Below, piece by piece: positions 36,881 through 50,006 of a stretch of DNA of 64,000 bases. The position numbers and the translations under genes were made by a program. Position 1 is the stretch's first letter, and the number at the start of each line of letters is the position of its first letter. Origin of the DNA: Cyclina sinensis (taxonomy: Eukaryota > Mollusca > Bivalvia > Venerida > Veneridae). Location: positions 32,654,647 through 32,718,646 of the forward strand of contig JAAONU010000016.1 in NCBI GenBank assembly GCA_012932295.1. Reading direction: 5' to 3'. The notes under the pieces were generated by a model that was not told where the DNA came from, did no database searches, and worked only from the letters and a program-made list of their open reading frames with translations.

Positions 36881-39800
36881 ACCATCACATAATAGACATC
36901 TGTTTACTTTACCATCACATGATAGACCTCTGTTTATTAACAATCACATGATAGACCTATGTTTACTTAACCGTCACATAATAGACCTCTGTTTACTTAA
37001 CAATCACATGATAGACCTCTGTTTACTTAACCATCACATGATAGACCTCTGTTTACTTAACCATCACATAATAGACCTCTTTTTACTTAACTATCACATG
37101 ATAGACCTCCGTTTATTTAACCATCACATGATAGACCTCTGTTAACGTAACTATCACATGATAGACCTCTGTTTACTTAACCATCACATGATAAACTTCT
37201 GTTTACTTAACCATCACATGACAGACCTCTGTTTACTTAACCATTATATGATAGAACTCTGTTTACTTAACCATCACATATCAGACATCTGTTTACTTAA
37301 ACATCACATGATAGACATCTGTTTACATAACCATTACATGATAGACCTCTGTTTACTTAACCATTACATGATAGATCTATGTTTACTTAACCATCACATA
37401 ATAGACCTCTGTTTACTTAACCATCACATGATAGACCTCTGTTTATTAACAATCACATGATAGACCTATGTTTACTTAACCGTCACATAATAGACCTCTG
37501 TTTACTTAACAATCACATGATAGACCTCTGTTTACTTAACCATCACATAATAGACCTCTGTTTACTTAACCACCACATAATAGACCTCTGTTTACTTAAC
37601 TATCACATGATAGACCTCCGTTTACTTAACCATCACATGATAGACCTCTGTTAACGAAACTATCACATGATAGACCTCTGTCTACTTAACCATCACATGA
37701 TAAACTTCTGTTTACTTAACCATCACATGACAGACCTCTGTTTACTTAACCATTACATGATAGAACTCTGTTTACTTAACCATCACATATCAGACATCTG
37801 TTTACTTAAACATCACATGATAGACATCTGTTTACATAACCATTACATGATAGACCTCTGTTTACTTAACCATTACATGATAGATCTATGTTTACTTAAC
37901 CATCACATAATAGACCTCTGTTTACTTAACCATCACATAATAGACCTCTGTTTACTTAACCATCACATAATAGACCTCTGTTTACTTAACTATCACATGA
38001 TAGACCTCCGTTTACTTAACCATCACATGATAGACCTCTGTTAACGTAACTATCACATGATAGACCTCTGTTTACTTAACCATCACATGATAAACTTCTG
38101 TTTACTTAACCATCACATGACAGACCTCTGTTTACTTAACCATTACATGATAGAACTCTGTTTACTTAACCATCACATATCAGACATCTGTTTACTTAAA
38201 CATCACATGATAGACATCTGTTTACATAACCATTACATGATAGACCTCTGTTTACTTAACCATTACATGATAGATCTATGTTTACTTAACCATCACATAA
38301 TAGACCTCTGTTTACTTAACCATCACATAATAGACCTCTGTTTACTTAACCATCACATAATAGACCTCTGTTTACTTAACTATCACATGATAGACCTCCG
38401 TTTACTTAACCATCACATGATAGACCTCTGTTAACGTAACTATCACATGATAGACCTCTGTTTACTTAACCATCACATGATAAACTTCTGTTTACTTAAC
38501 CATCACATGACAGACCTCTGTTTACTTAACCATTACATGATAGAACTCTGTTTACTTAACCATCACATATCAGACATCTGTTTACTTAAACATCACATGA
38601 TAGACATCTGTTTACATAACCATTACATGATAGACCTCTGTTTACTTAACCATTACATGATAGATCTATGTTTACTTAACCATCACATAATAGACCTCTG
38701 TTTACTTAACCATCACATAATAGACCTCTGTTTACTTAACTATCACATGATAGACCTCCGTTTACTTAACCATCACATGATAGACCTCTGTTAACGTAAC
38801 TATCACATGATAGACCTCTGTTTACTTAACCATCACATGATAAACTTCCGTTTACTTAACCATCACATGATAGACCTCTGTTAACTCAACCATCACATGA
38901 TAGACCTCTGTTTACTTAACCATCACATGATAAACTTCTGTTTACTTAACCATCACATAATAGACCTCTGTTTACTTAACTTTCACATGACAGACCTCCG
39001 TTTACTTAACCATCACATGATAGACCTCTGTTAACGTAACTATCACATGATAGACCTCTGTTTACTGAACCATCACATGATAAACTTCTGTTTACTTAAC
39101 CATCACATGACAGACCTCTGTTTACTTAACCATCACATGATAAACTTCTGTTTACTTAACCATCACATAATAGACCTCTGTTTACTTAACTATCACATGA
39201 TAGACCTCCGTTTACTTAACCATCACATGATAGACCTCTGTTAACGTAACTATCACATGATAGACCTCTGTTTACTTAACCATCACATCATAAACTTCTG
39301 TTTACTTAACCATCACATGATAAACCTCTGTTTACTTAACCATTACATGATAGAACTCTGATTACTTAACCATCACATATCAGACATCTGTTTACTTAAC
39401 CATCACATGATAGACATCTGTTTACATAACCATTACATGATAGACCTCTGATAGAACTCTGTTTACTTAACCATCACATATCAGACATCTGTTTACTTAA
39501 CCATCACATGATAGACATCTGTTTACATAACCATTACATGTAGACCTCTGTTTACTTAACCATTACATGATAGATCTATGTTTACTTAACCATCACATAA
39601 TAGACCTCTGTTTACTTAACCATCACATGATAGACCTCTGTTTACTTAACCATCACATGATAGACCTCTGTTAACTTAACCATCACATGATAGACCTCTG
39701 TTTACTTAACCATCACATGATAAACTTCTGTTTACTTAACCATCACATAATAGACCTCTGTTTACTTAACTTTCACATGATAGACCTCCGTTTACTTAAC

Positions 39801-40684
39801 CATCACATGATAGACCTATGTTAACGTAACTATCACATGATAGACCTCTGTTTACTTAACCATCACATGATAAACTTCTGTTTACTTAACCATCACATGA
39901 CAGATCTCTGTTTACTTAACCATCACATGATAGACATCTGTTTACTTAACCATCACATGATAGACATCTGTTTACATAACCATTACATGATAGACCTCTG
40001 TTTACTAAACCATTACATGATAGACCTATGTTTACTTAACCATCACATAATAGACTTCTGTTTACTTAACCATCACATGAAAGACCTCTGTTTACTTAAC
40101 CATCACATGATAGACCTCTGTTAACTTAACCATCACATGATAGACCTCTGTTTACCTAACCATCACATGATAAACTTCTGTTTACTTAACCATCACATAA
40201 TAGACCTCTGTTTACTTAACCATCACATGATAGACCTCTGTTTACTTAACCATCACATGATAGACCTCTGTTAACTTAACTATCACATGATAGACCTCTG
40301 TTTACTTAACCGTCACATGATAAACTTCTGTTTACTTAACCATCACATGATAGAACTCTGTTTACTTAACCATCACATGATAGACATCTGTATACTTAAC
40401 CATCACATGATAGACATCTGTTTACATAACCAGTACATGATTGACCTCTGTTTACTTAACCATCGCATAACAGACGTCTGTTTACTTAACCATCACATGA
40501 TAGACCTCTGTTTACCTAACCACCTCTGTTTACTTAACCATCACATAATAGACCTCTGTTTACTTAACCATCACATTATAGACCTTTGTTTACTTAACCA
40601 TCACATGATAGATTTCTGTTTACTTAACTATCACATGATAGACCACTGTTTACTTACCATCACATAATAGATCTCTGTTTACCT
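36881..40684. repeat. 3.8-kb array of 30-bp units with 390-bp higher-order repeat
   Basis: About 127 units of CATCACATGATAGACCTCTG then TTTACTTAAC. A higher-order repeat of 13 units (390 bp) is plain: identical frames begin at 37667, 38057 and 38447. An earlier, longer register starts at 37158 (509 bp before 37667). Several units have in-frame stops or single-base losses (for example near 39450 and 40525). The 30-bp period keeps one + frame open for up to 126 codons as repeats of MIDLCLLNHH. Stops (GTTAACGTAACT) recur once per higher-order unit, which argues against coding. Confidence 0.97.
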
Positions 40685-41649
40685 CGGTAAAGTGTATTAA
40701 ACAATATTAGACAAACTGCCCTTAAAATATGAGATGCCACCAATCGTCTACCGAAAAAATCATGAACATCAGTCGTGCCATACTTTTCACAGATGGAAAA
40801 ATAAAAGAATCTTAAACTGTCAGAAAACTAGCTAGCTTAATCAAGCTGGTTTTGTCATACCACTTCTAGAATTGAATCTACCATAGTTCTTCTGCTTTGA
40901 AATGGCCTGGAGACAAGCTAAGTTTTAATGTTCTCTATTTTGATATAATTGAGAGGTTTTTGACTCTTATAAAGCAATGAATTATGGTTAAAATTGTTAT
41001 GTGTGAGTCGCAAGATAGCACTCTAAAACATTCCATAAAGTTAATTTCTATTATATCAATCAGTTACAGCGATACTGTAAAGTACTTAAGATAAAATCCA
41101 AGAGTCAATGGCTGTAATGAGGCATGTAGCTTTCGTTGCAAGCTGAAACAATAATATCAGAGATCTATCATTGTATTCGTTCTACTTATTATGTCTTGTC
41201 TTTCTAAACTAGTTTCTTTAATATACTGTCAGCTATTTAAGTCATTTTGAAACCTCAAAAGTTTATTTGATTTTATTTTCAATACGAAATGGGTTGTATT
41301 TATCACTATTAAAGACATTGTATAGCGTTCGAACCTTTTCAACCCCTTTAAACTAAGCATATTTAAGTGCGCGTAACGTTTAAATAACAGAGTGACGGGG
41401 ACATAATGGGTGCGTTTCACTTTCAACAACATACTATGAGCTAACCTAGGAGATTAGACAAGATAAGAATAGAGTTCCAACTTGATACCTATTTTTTTCT
41501 GTGTATGAATCTTTTCTGAGTGTGTATGTCTTTATCATTTAAATAAAGGAAAAGACACTTTCAGTTGTTAACAAAATTTTAATATCTGAAAGCAAACTGT
41601 TTCCTTTTTTTTAAAATCTAAATCTACCCTTTTGGTATTTTGATTTGTA
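40685..41649. other. Intergenic stretch left of the gene cluster
   Basis: No gene is supported; the 67-codon minus frame at 41229-41432 has no features. Homology to the second module (54210 onward) starts only at about 41650. Confidence 0.5.
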
Positions 41650-41899
41650 GGTAATTAGTTGTTTTGTAATTACCACCCTTATCATACGGTGGCCGAAGCT
41701 AAACGTCATCCAATAATTTGACCTAATACCGAAAGTTGTGGGCATTTCATGCTTATGAACAAGAACAAAGATTATCAAATACTTTTAAAAACATGATTTT
41801 GGTTTTTCTCTGACTGGACAGTTGTGTTTGAATTATCAACACTAATACACAGGAACTTATTTAAGTCTTCTGATGGAATATTGACTTTGGAATTTTATA

Positions 41900-41938
41900 T
41901 GAAAATCCCACGAGAACTTGTTCTGTGAGTATATAAAA
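41900..41938 (+). promoter_or_regulatory. Gene A promoter: kB-like site and TATA box
   Basis: TGAAAATCCC (41900-41909), reverse GGGATTTTCA, is one base from the NF-kB consensus GGGRNWYYCC. It lies 22 bp before TATAAAA (41932-41938), which is 76 bp before the gene A ATG. The same pair survives in the pseudogene copy at 54472-54507. Rel/NF-kB binding is inference. Confidence 0.5.
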
Positions 41939-42013
41939 CAGACATCAAAACTATGTGAACATTAATTCTCTACATAACATTTTGAACACAAAGAATATCG
42001 TAGAATATAAAAA

Positions 42014-43744
42014 ATGAACTTGTACGAAACGCGTAGATTCTTCATCACTTTGTTTATCTTTCATTCGAGTAAGATTTTTTAAATTATGATTCCTATACGT
42101 TCATTTACAGAGATTTCACAATTAATTTAACTTATTTGTTTTAAAGTGAGGAGAAATCTTATTTTGTATACCAAACTTTTATTTTATATTCACTGCCAAC
42201 TGTTTCCCTACGGAGAGAAGATTTATAGCAACTAACAACACAATTACATACTTGATTATAAAATAAATTTTAAAATTAAACATTTCGATTTCCATTTCGA
42301 TCACATGAAGTAAAATGTTTTGTATGTTCTGTGTAATATTTAATCTGTTCCTACAAGTTACAAAATTTTTCATTCATAACATTTGTTTCTTTGACAGTTC
42401 TGTTGTTTATCGGTGGACACTCGACACACCATTGGAGATGCGAGGAGGAAGATACATTTACGTACAACGTCTGTCACGATCCCGTCCACCCCGGATTGAC
42501 TTTCTCGAGAGCAGCCGGCTCATGCAGCATATCCGAGGGTTTTACGGGACATCTAATTTCGGTTACTAGTAAATTAATTGATGATCTCCATAATGAGACA
42601 GTCACATTTGTAAGTTTAAATTTATAAACCACATAATCAGCACGGGGCTTTCCTTTATATTACTTGTTTAAAAAATCCACAAAGAAGCCTTTAACATTAT
42701 ATAGTTTAATTTGAATTCCATTTTTATTTTTTAATTATATACATCCTAACTTAAAAAAACCCGAACTTTGAAGTGGTTCATTCTATTAACAGTTGCTAAG
42801 ACTTGATCTTCAACAAATAAACTGATTTTTATCGATCGAAAACTCTGATTAGTTACTTGCTTTGTTTTAGGTATTGTATTGTGAAAAGTTGTTTCAGTAG
42901 GCGTGTTTACAACATAACAGCTGACACGAATACATGTTTTATGATAGTTTTGTCATTTTGGAAAATAAACATTATTTGTGAAAATCTGTTGTTTTGTATT
43001 TACAGGCAAACCAGCACATAAGATGCACGAACCGTGTCCAGAATTTAGAGACGGAAAGTGTTGCAAGTATTCTTGGATTTCAACCTTTACAACAGTACAC
43101 GAGTGGGGTAAGCAGAAATGAAAATTAGCGTTTAAAAAGACGCAGTACAAAGTTCTATTCATAAAACTTCCAAAATCTTATGAAAAGCAGAAATTTATAT
43201 TTTCTAGAATAATAACTTCACTTAGATGAATACAGAAGGAAGAACAATAAAATACCTTGACAAAGTGCAAATTCTTCAAAAAATTTGCTATGGTTGAGTG
43301 ATGTGAAAGTTTGCAAACTTTATTCAAACTCAGTGCCTCTTTTCTCTTTTATTGAATTGTTCCTGATTTTTGCAATATTGTGCCCAATAATTTATATTAA
43401 TTTATCATTTTGCTTTCCAGAACAGTGTGACCGACACATACATGAAAATAATACATTTTCTTCGCCTATTCCAAAAGCTTTCATGTCTGTATTCTTCGAA
43501 AGCCGAAGAAGAATGTTGCCTGTCCTTCAGTCAGACATTTCTTAGATTGAAACATAGAGTTTTAAGCAAATGGTGGATAATACAAAACAACTGTGGTGAG
43601 CCAATCAACCAATGTGACGTCACTGTTCCAAATTTAACGAATGAAGACCTGCAATGCGAGGATTACCGTAACATGATCTATATTCTCTTACGTGATGCTC
43701 GTAATTTACTTCAAGAATCAGTACCTGTTGCTATGGCATTGTAA
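42014..43744 (+). CDS. Gene A: secreted Cys-rich helical protein, four exons, 230 aa
   Basis: Exons are 42014-42068, 42398-42609, 43006-43107 and 43421-43744. All introns are GT..AG, with phases 1, 0 and 0. The joined frame has no stop until TAA at 43742. Exon 1 plus the start of exon 2 encode a signal peptide (RRFFITLFIFHSILLFIGG). The mature part has ten cysteines at about residues 33, 44, 61, 96, 145, 155, 156, 181, 188 and 202. Key motifs in exon 4 are EEECC, LSKWW, NNCGE, CDVTV and MIYILLRDA. NET in exon 2 and NLT in exon 4 are possible N-glycosylation sites. Exon 4 looks like amphipathic helices. Gene B shares the exon phases, the 324-nt last exon, the CC pair and the 14-residue spacing of the last cysteines it aligns with. 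I do not recognise the family. A secreted signalling, defence or reproductive protein is possible. Confidence 0.8.
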
Positions 43745-43815
43745 TCATCAAGGAATTAACACCTGACTTTAAGAATGTTTAAACCGTGCGACCAAAGTAT
43801 ACTGAGAAACAGGGG

Positions 43816-43821
43816 ATTAAA
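43816..43821 (+). terminator. Possible poly(A) signal ATTAAA, gene A
   Basis: ATTAAA lies 72 nt after the gene A stop codon. It is the common variant hexamer; no AATAAA is nearer. Confidence 0.35.
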
Positions 43822-44980
43822 TATATTTGCTTTTGTTCATCATGCAAATGATTCGCTCTTATATATCAATGTATTTTTATTGTTCTTAATTGTGTGATCA
43901 TGTAATGAACACATTTGAATACTCTGGAATGTTGATTATTATGAAAAATACCTAATTTCTTAGAAGTAAATGCCTAGAAATCACAAACTTCCAGACACCC
44001 TAAATATAAGGCGTCAATCCATTTTGCAGAACACATGAATGGGTATAACGAACAACCTGTTATCTCGAGATCTTATTTCTTACTGTTTAACATCGTTCAA
44101 ATTTGACTTAAATTAAGTGGTGTTTATACAAATCAGTATTTTTTATGCCACTGTCATTCACATGTGCAATATATTTATAATATCAACTGTAAATAATTAA
44201 TCATTATAATTTGTTTATACAGGTACTCAATTTATTTGTGTGTTTGATTCTTTACTTACATTAACATAATGTAACCAACCAATTCTATGTAATACAGTAT
44301 GCCGAGGAGTATTTCAATCATTTTGTTTATTTTGTCATTTACTTCTTATCTCTAGGACAAATTTGAAAGAAAATTCTGTAAATGAAGAACTATATGTTCA
44401 CTTTTTTCTTATGCCTAATCAGCATATAGCAACTGATAATATTGATATATGAACACATGAAATTCAAACAGAAAAATATAATTGATCTACTGTTAGAACA
44501 AAAAGAATTCATGTACTCTTTTCAACGAAACAGCCTTGTTAGCTTCTGGTATCACTTGTCAATGATCTTATCCCTAACCATAAAGTACATGCATACTTTT
44601 GGAAGAAAACGACTGATTCAATCATTAGGAACTGATAAATTTGTTTTGGAATAATCTAGTGACTGTAAAACAATTTAACAAAAGTTTTCAACTTTAGCAG
44701 ACGATCCGTTGTTTCAGAAGACATTACAAGTTTTTCACTTAAGTTTAGAGAAATTCTTACATACTTCTTCCCATATGCCCTTAAAAGCATTTCTATATTC
44801 GCAAAAAAATAAAATGACAACATTGTTTTTATAGACTTATCGGCTGAGAAATTACTTTGTCTTCAAGTTTTAAATAGATTACAAATTTTCATAGTATACA
44901 AGAACATCCGGACATGTTATGAATATAAAATCAAACATATTCGCAAATTCTCGTTAAAAGTTTTTAAATCCTGATAGACA
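43822..44980. other. Gene A downstream flank, shared with module 2
   Basis: No gene is seen. Scattered blocks (for example CAGAAAAATATAATTGATCTAC, CTGAGAAATTACTTTGTCTTC) align with 57800-58900, so this is part of the duplicated module. The 70-codon frame at 44442-44654 is not conserved in module 2. Confidence 0.55.
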
Positions 44981-44981
44981 T

Positions 44982-45480
44982 ACGAGGGGTGTTTAAAAGT
45001 TTTGAGAGAATCTTTACTAGTTTAAGTAGGAATATTGAAATAAAATTCGAGTATAACTTTTGGTTATCTATTATCTTCACCTATGCAAAATCTTAGACAA
45101 ATAACACATCAATTTCACATGGAAAATATCATGAATAAATAACAATGAACATACGTACGGCGCAGGGCGCTATACAATAGCTTCATAGAATTTGGCGTTC
45201 ACTGTTTTGACGTCACTCTTTCTCAACGTAATGCCCATAACACGGAATTGCATTTGTTGCAAAGTTTTTTTAACCTATACACCGGAGCTCTGACTTTAAT
45301 GACGGAAAATACTGCATAGTCAATCGGGTTTAGGTCCGTTGAGAAGGTCGGGAGGGGAAAGCGGTTGAAGCCCAGCACATCTCAGTGTTCTTAAAAACAG
45401 GAAGAAAGGTAAAATTACATAAATAAATATTTGAAAACAACTGTTCGTTAATGTTACAATGGCTGGTAGCGTATGTTCAA
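44982..45480 (-). mobile_element. Tc1/mariner fragment unique to module 1
   Basis: The segment starts ACGAGGGGTGTTTAAAAG, a mariner-type terminal sequence. On the minus strand it encodes a transposase C-terminal piece with DLNPIDYAVF (near 45335), the region around the third catalytic aspartate in Tc1/mariner enzymes, followed by VRAPVYRLKKL and stops. Module 2 lacks this segment, so it was inserted after the duplication or lost from module 2. The overlapping 138-codon minus-strand frame is in another frame and is not real. Confidence 0.55.
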
Positions 45481-45539
45481 TGGTCTGAAATATAAACATA
45501 TTTAACATATGTAAATAACCAAAAGCTGTAACTTTAAGT

Positions 45540-46640
45540 GACAAATGTGACCGAAGGGAAATGCCCGCAAAAAAGTTTTTGGCTTTAAGCAGACGGCTAA
45601 AGGACCGGTTAAAAGAAAATGACAAATCTAGAAATAGATACAGAGGAAGGTAGCATGAACATAAAGAGAGACAGATAAACATACAGAGTAACAGTTTTTG
45701 AATTGTTGCTTCGTTGTGCCAAGGTCCAAGGATCATACGCTTACTTGTTAGCTACATTATTAACTGTTAATACCTCATTATATTCCTTCAAAGTAATACT
45801 TCTTGTGGTCAAATGCCGACTTTAATCGTTTAGGCAGATCTTCTATTCCCGTTTCCGGGCAGCTAACCTCATACTTTCTAACCTGCTCGGTCACGGAAGT
45901 TTCGATCCCACCTTAGTCAGCAAATATCTTCTTTCAGTCATGGGAATAAGTCGTATTCAAGTATGGTATACGATCATGTGTTTCCTACTCATAATCTGCA
46001 AGTAGTGACGACACACGCGCTGAGGTGTGGGGTTGCGTTGTCGTGGAGAATTATTGTTCCGACTCCTAACTGTATTGGACGCTTTTAACGCATAGTTGGT
46101 CTTTAGCATTTTTCTTACAAAATACTCTCTTAGTAGTATGCACTTTTGACAGTTACTTGTCAGAACTCCTCGAATATCATAACCAAATATCGTCATTTGC
46201 TTTGCTTTTCCTTGAATCCGACAAAACACTACTACATTAAGTTAGTTCGGACTATGGTACATGGCCGATTGTCTACTATTTTTTATTCCTCGAAGTATCT
46301 TATGTTATCTATTGCAACAACTGTAAAAAGAACATTAAAATTGCTAAGCGACCTTCTGCTTGTGCTGGCGTAAGATGATGGGGTACCTAGCGCATCTTTA
46401 ATCTGTTCCATGATATCGAATGAACAGATCCAACACAAACGTCCACTTCCTGTACTATCTCTTCGAAAGTACGTCTTTTTTATTTAAATAGTTCTTTGGC
46501 GTTTGTTAAGTGAATAAACTCAAATAGACAAGTAATTTCATTAGTTACAATTTGAATCGCCACCAGTTTCTTTCGCTTTCTTTTCCATCGTATATGGAAA
46601 AATGTGCTTTTCAGCGTGATTCTAATTGTAAAATGTGTGG
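45540..46640 (-). pseudogene. Mariner-family transposase relic (module 1)
   Basis: On the minus strand, GVGTIILHDNATPH (near 46060) carries the HDN motif with the second catalytic aspartate of mariner (DD34D-type) enzymes. It is followed by EYDLFP then LKEDI near 45950, with several stops and frameshifts. The homologous relic lies at 59031-59680 in the same orientation, so the element was already there before the module duplicated. It is non-functional. Confidence 0.65.
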
Positions 46641-47055
46641 CGGTTGTAGAAGTTTAAGACATAATGACAAATAATGCAGCACTGTGAATGGTGACAAAGG
46701 TCTTCAAATATATCTGAAACTAATTCTTTACTTTTGCTGCGTACATCTTTTATCCAACTTCTCTTACTTTTTTCTCTATCTAAAACATTAGTATCTTACC
46801 GGCCTTAGTTAATAGATTAGATGTAAAATAGTTCAAACGATTTAGATAAGTTTTATTAATTTCAGTCTCAGATCGAATCATTTATCATCATGTTCGTTAG
46901 AATATAACAGCTTTGGCTACGGAACACAATGATATTTTATGATGCTAAACCACTACGTAAGGGTCGCAGAACAGTTAGGCCGCTTAGCCGCCAAGCTTCC
47001 ACGGTTGGGCCATTAAGCTGTATGGCCGCTATAGTCAGGCACATTTTTATTTTTT
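46641..47055. other. Module spacer with GC-rich hairpin-prone tail
   Basis: AT-rich, then a GC-rich segment at 46965-47040 (GGCCGCTTAGCCGCC, GGGCCATTAAGCTG) matched at 60835-60915. The function is unknown. Confidence 0.5.
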
Positions 47056-47212
47056 AATATATATAAAATAAATTTGCAATTGTCGGTCGGTCGGCCGGTA
47101 TACACTTTGGTTTCCGATCAATGTCTAGAGAACCGTTGGACCCACCTTCCCCAGACTTGGTATGTAGGTTGGTCATGACTAGTATATGATCCCTATAGTT
47201 TTCAGGTCACCA

Positions 47213-47227
47213 AGGTCACAGTGACCT
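47213..47227. promoter_or_regulatory. Perfect ERE-type palindrome in repeat
   Basis: AGGTCACAGTGACCT, two AGGTCA half sites inverted with a 3-bp spacer, 2.8 kb upstream of gene B. Confidence 0.4.
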
Positions 47228-48092
47228 TGAATAGCAAAATGGTTTCCGATCAAAAACTATAGAACGCTTGATTCTAGGTTGTTCAAGCTTAGTTTGTAGG
47301 TTGTCCATGACCAGTAGATGACCCTTGTAGGTTTTCACATCATCAGGTCAAAGTCAAGGTAACAGTGACCTTGAATAGCAAAAAAGTTTCCGATCAGAAC
47401 CTAAAGAACCCTTAGTCCCAGGTTATTTAAACTTTATAGGTACGTTAGTCATGGCCAGTAGATGCCCTCTTTAGTTCTTCAGGTCACCAGGTCAAAGGTC
47501 AAAGGTCAAGGTCACAGTAACCTTAAAGAGCAAAACAGTTTCTGTTCAATAACTATTGAACCTTTGGTTCATGGTTGTTTAAACTTAGTTTGTAGGTTGG
47601 CCATAACTAGTAGATGATCCATATAGTATTTCAGGTAACCAGGTCAAAGGTCAAGATCATAGTGACCTTGAATAGCAAAATGGTTTCCGATCAATAACTG
47701 TAGAACGCTTGACCCTACGATATTCAAACTTAGTGTTTAGGTTTGTTATGACCAGTAAATGATACCTGTAGTTTTTCACGTCACCAGGTCAAAGGTCAAG
47801 GTCACAGTCAACAAAGAGCAAAACAGTTTTTGTTCAATAACTATTGAACCTATGGTTCATGGTTGTTCAAGTTCCAACTTAGTTTGTAGGTTGGCCATAA
47901 CTAGTAGATGATCCTTGTAGTATATCAGGTAACCAGGTCAAAGGTCCAGGTCCCAGTGACCTTGAATAGTAAAATGATTTCCGATCAATAACTGTTGAAC
48001 ACTTGACCCTGGGTTATTCAAACTTATTGTTTAGGTTTGCTATGACCAGTAAATGATTCCTGTAGTTTTTCACGTCACCAGGTCAAATGTCA

Positions 48093-48107
48093 AGGTCACA
48101 GTGACCT
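48093..48107. promoter_or_regulatory. Perfect ERE-type palindrome in repeat
   Basis: Second exact AGGTCACAGTGACCT in this repeat block, 1.9 kb upstream of gene B. Confidence 0.4.
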
Positions 48108-49175
48108 TGAATAGCAAAACAGTTTCTGATCAATAACTATGGAACCCTTGGCCCAAGGTTGTTCGATCTAAGTATGTAGGTTGACCATCACTAGTAGATG
48201 ACCTTTATAGTTTTTAAGGTCACCAGGTCAAAGGTTAAAGTCACAGTGACCTTGAAGAGCACAACCATTTCTGATCAGTCACTATAGAACCCTTGGTTCT
48301 GGATTGTTCAAACTTAGTGTGTAGGTTGGTCATGAGAATTGGAAGACTCTTATAGTTTTTCATGTCCCAAGGTCAAAGGTCAAGGTCACAGTGTTCTTGA
48401 ATAGCAAAATTTTGTCGGGTCAATAACTATAGAACCCTTGGTCCCAGGTTGTTCAATCTTAATGTGTAGGTTGGTCAAGACAAAAAAATGACCCTTATAG
48501 TTTTCAAATCACCAGGTCAAAGGTCAGGGTCACAGTGATCTTAAAAAGCAAAATGATTTCAAATTAATAACTGTAGAGTGCTTGGGACCAGCTTCCTCTA
48601 ACTTGGTATATAGGTTTGTCATGACCAGTAGATGACCCTTATAGCTTTTCAGATCAAAGGTTATGGTCACAGTGATCTTGTATAGCAAAACTAGTGTCGG
48701 TCAATTACTAAACTCCTCCAAACTTCATAGGTAGGTTAGCCATGGCAATTAGATGACCCCTGTAGTTTCTAGGATTATTAGATCAAAGGTCAAAGTCACA
48801 GTAACCTTGAAAAGCAAAACAGTTTCTGCTGAATTTCTAGGGAATCCTTGGGCTCAGGTTCGTCAGACTTAGTATGTAGGTTTTTCATGATCAGTAGATA
48901 ACAACTAGCGTTTTTCAGGTCATTGGATCAAAGGTCAAGGGTCACAGTGACCATGAAAAGCAAAATGGTTTTCAATGAATACATGTAGAACCATGTTCCT
49001 CAAACATTATATATAAGTTGTTCATGACTTGTAGATGAGTCCTTTAGTTTTTCAGGTCATCGGATCAAAGGCAATGGTCAAAGTGTCCTTGAATAACAAA
49101 ATGGTTTCCGATCAATAACTATAGAATGCTTGGTCCCAGCTCCTCTAAACTTCATGGCTTCCTCTAGGGATAAGG

Positions 49176-49820
49176 CGCTAGGGGTCATTTGTGTTTTAAA
49201 ACATCTCTTGTTTATTATTGTTATTATTTTATAACATAAAATTAAGCTTAACAGAGAATTCGATTCAATGCTCTTCTTATGAATACTTAAATGCAACAGT
49301 CCAGTTTATAATTGCTGAAAACACTGCGTGTAAAACGCCTCTGATTTTTGTGCCGTTGTATCAGTCATTTTGATTTAAACTGAGCGAATTGTTAGGTGGA
49401 AGCTTTAGTATAAATTCCTACACTGTCCCGTGTGGGCTGATCAGAAACTACAATCCAGTCACGCATATGAAAGATTTTATAAGTCAAAGGTAGTCAGAAA
49501 ACAAATGAAAACAAATGGCGTACACAAACATTGGTTTATTATTGCAACTTGATATTTAAGTCATTATTATTGGCAATCACTTAATACATTCCAACCATTC
49601 TTAGTTCAGTATCATGTTAAAAGTGTCACAATTTGACCCTGCTTGTCAATATCTATCGACGACAAGTCTTTTAATTCATAAAGTCTGACCAAGTAAAACA
49701 ATATATCAGCCAAGATTACATATCTTTAACCAGTGAAGAAAATACATTTTCATTTAAATATGATTGGTTGAAAAAAAGTGAAATGATTGGCTAAATTTTT
49801 TTTTATCAAACTTATTAATC
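49176..49820. other. Gene B upstream flank, conserved in module 2
   Basis: No gene is seen. From about 49510 the sequence aligns closely with 61715 onward (ACAAACATTGGTTTA, TTGCAACTTGATATTTAA, ATTGGCAATCA), so the proximal 500 bp upstream of B and B' are shared. Confidence 0.6.
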
Positions 49821-49895
49821 GGGATTTCTACATCCACGGTAAATGAAAGCTTTTTGCAACCCGAAATAAAAACCCTAAAAGTAAGTATGTATAAG
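49821..49895 (+). promoter_or_regulatory. Gene B promoter: kB-like site and TATA-like box
   Basis: AATCGGGATTTCTACATCC near 49817-49835 is conserved at 62038-62056 ahead of B'. It is followed by TTTTTGCA then CCCGAAA, a partial inverted match to the CGGG half. TATAAG at 49890-49895 lies 112 bp before the chosen ATG. GGGATTTCTA fits only eight or so positions of a kB consensus, so binding is a guess. Confidence 0.4.
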
Positions 49896-50006
49896 AAACG
49901 TAAGAAATTGACTTTTATACAAAAAATATACAAGAAACACAATCTTCACAAAGACTTACCAAAACATTAAAATCATACTTACCCACGAATGAAAAACTCT
50001 GCAAAC

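Larger units (their letters stand above)
47056..49175. repeat. 2.1-kb AGGTCA-rich tandem repeat, period about 170 bp
   Basis: About 12 units each carry a chain of landmarks: GTTTCCGATCAATAACTATA, GAACCCTTGGTCCCAGG, TTGTTCAAACTTAGT, TGTAGGTTGGTCATGACCAG, TAGATGACCCTTATAG, then TTTTCAGGTCACCAGGTCAA, AGGTCAAGGTCACAGTGACC, TTGAATAGCAAAA. Module 2 has no copy at the equivalent place. Exact IR3 palindromes occur at 47213-47227 and 48093-48107, with many one-mismatch versions. Confidence 0.9.

Noticed and set aside
37158..40667. Long + strand frames (up to 126 codons) repeating MIDLCLLNHH
   Set aside because: They arise because the satellite unit is 30 bp. Each higher-order unit carries a stop at the same place, and there are no exon borders or start context.
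45320..45736. 138-codon minus-strand frame with hydrophobic stretches
   Set aside because: It overlaps a Tc1/mariner transposase remnant read in another frame, and is not conserved in module 2.
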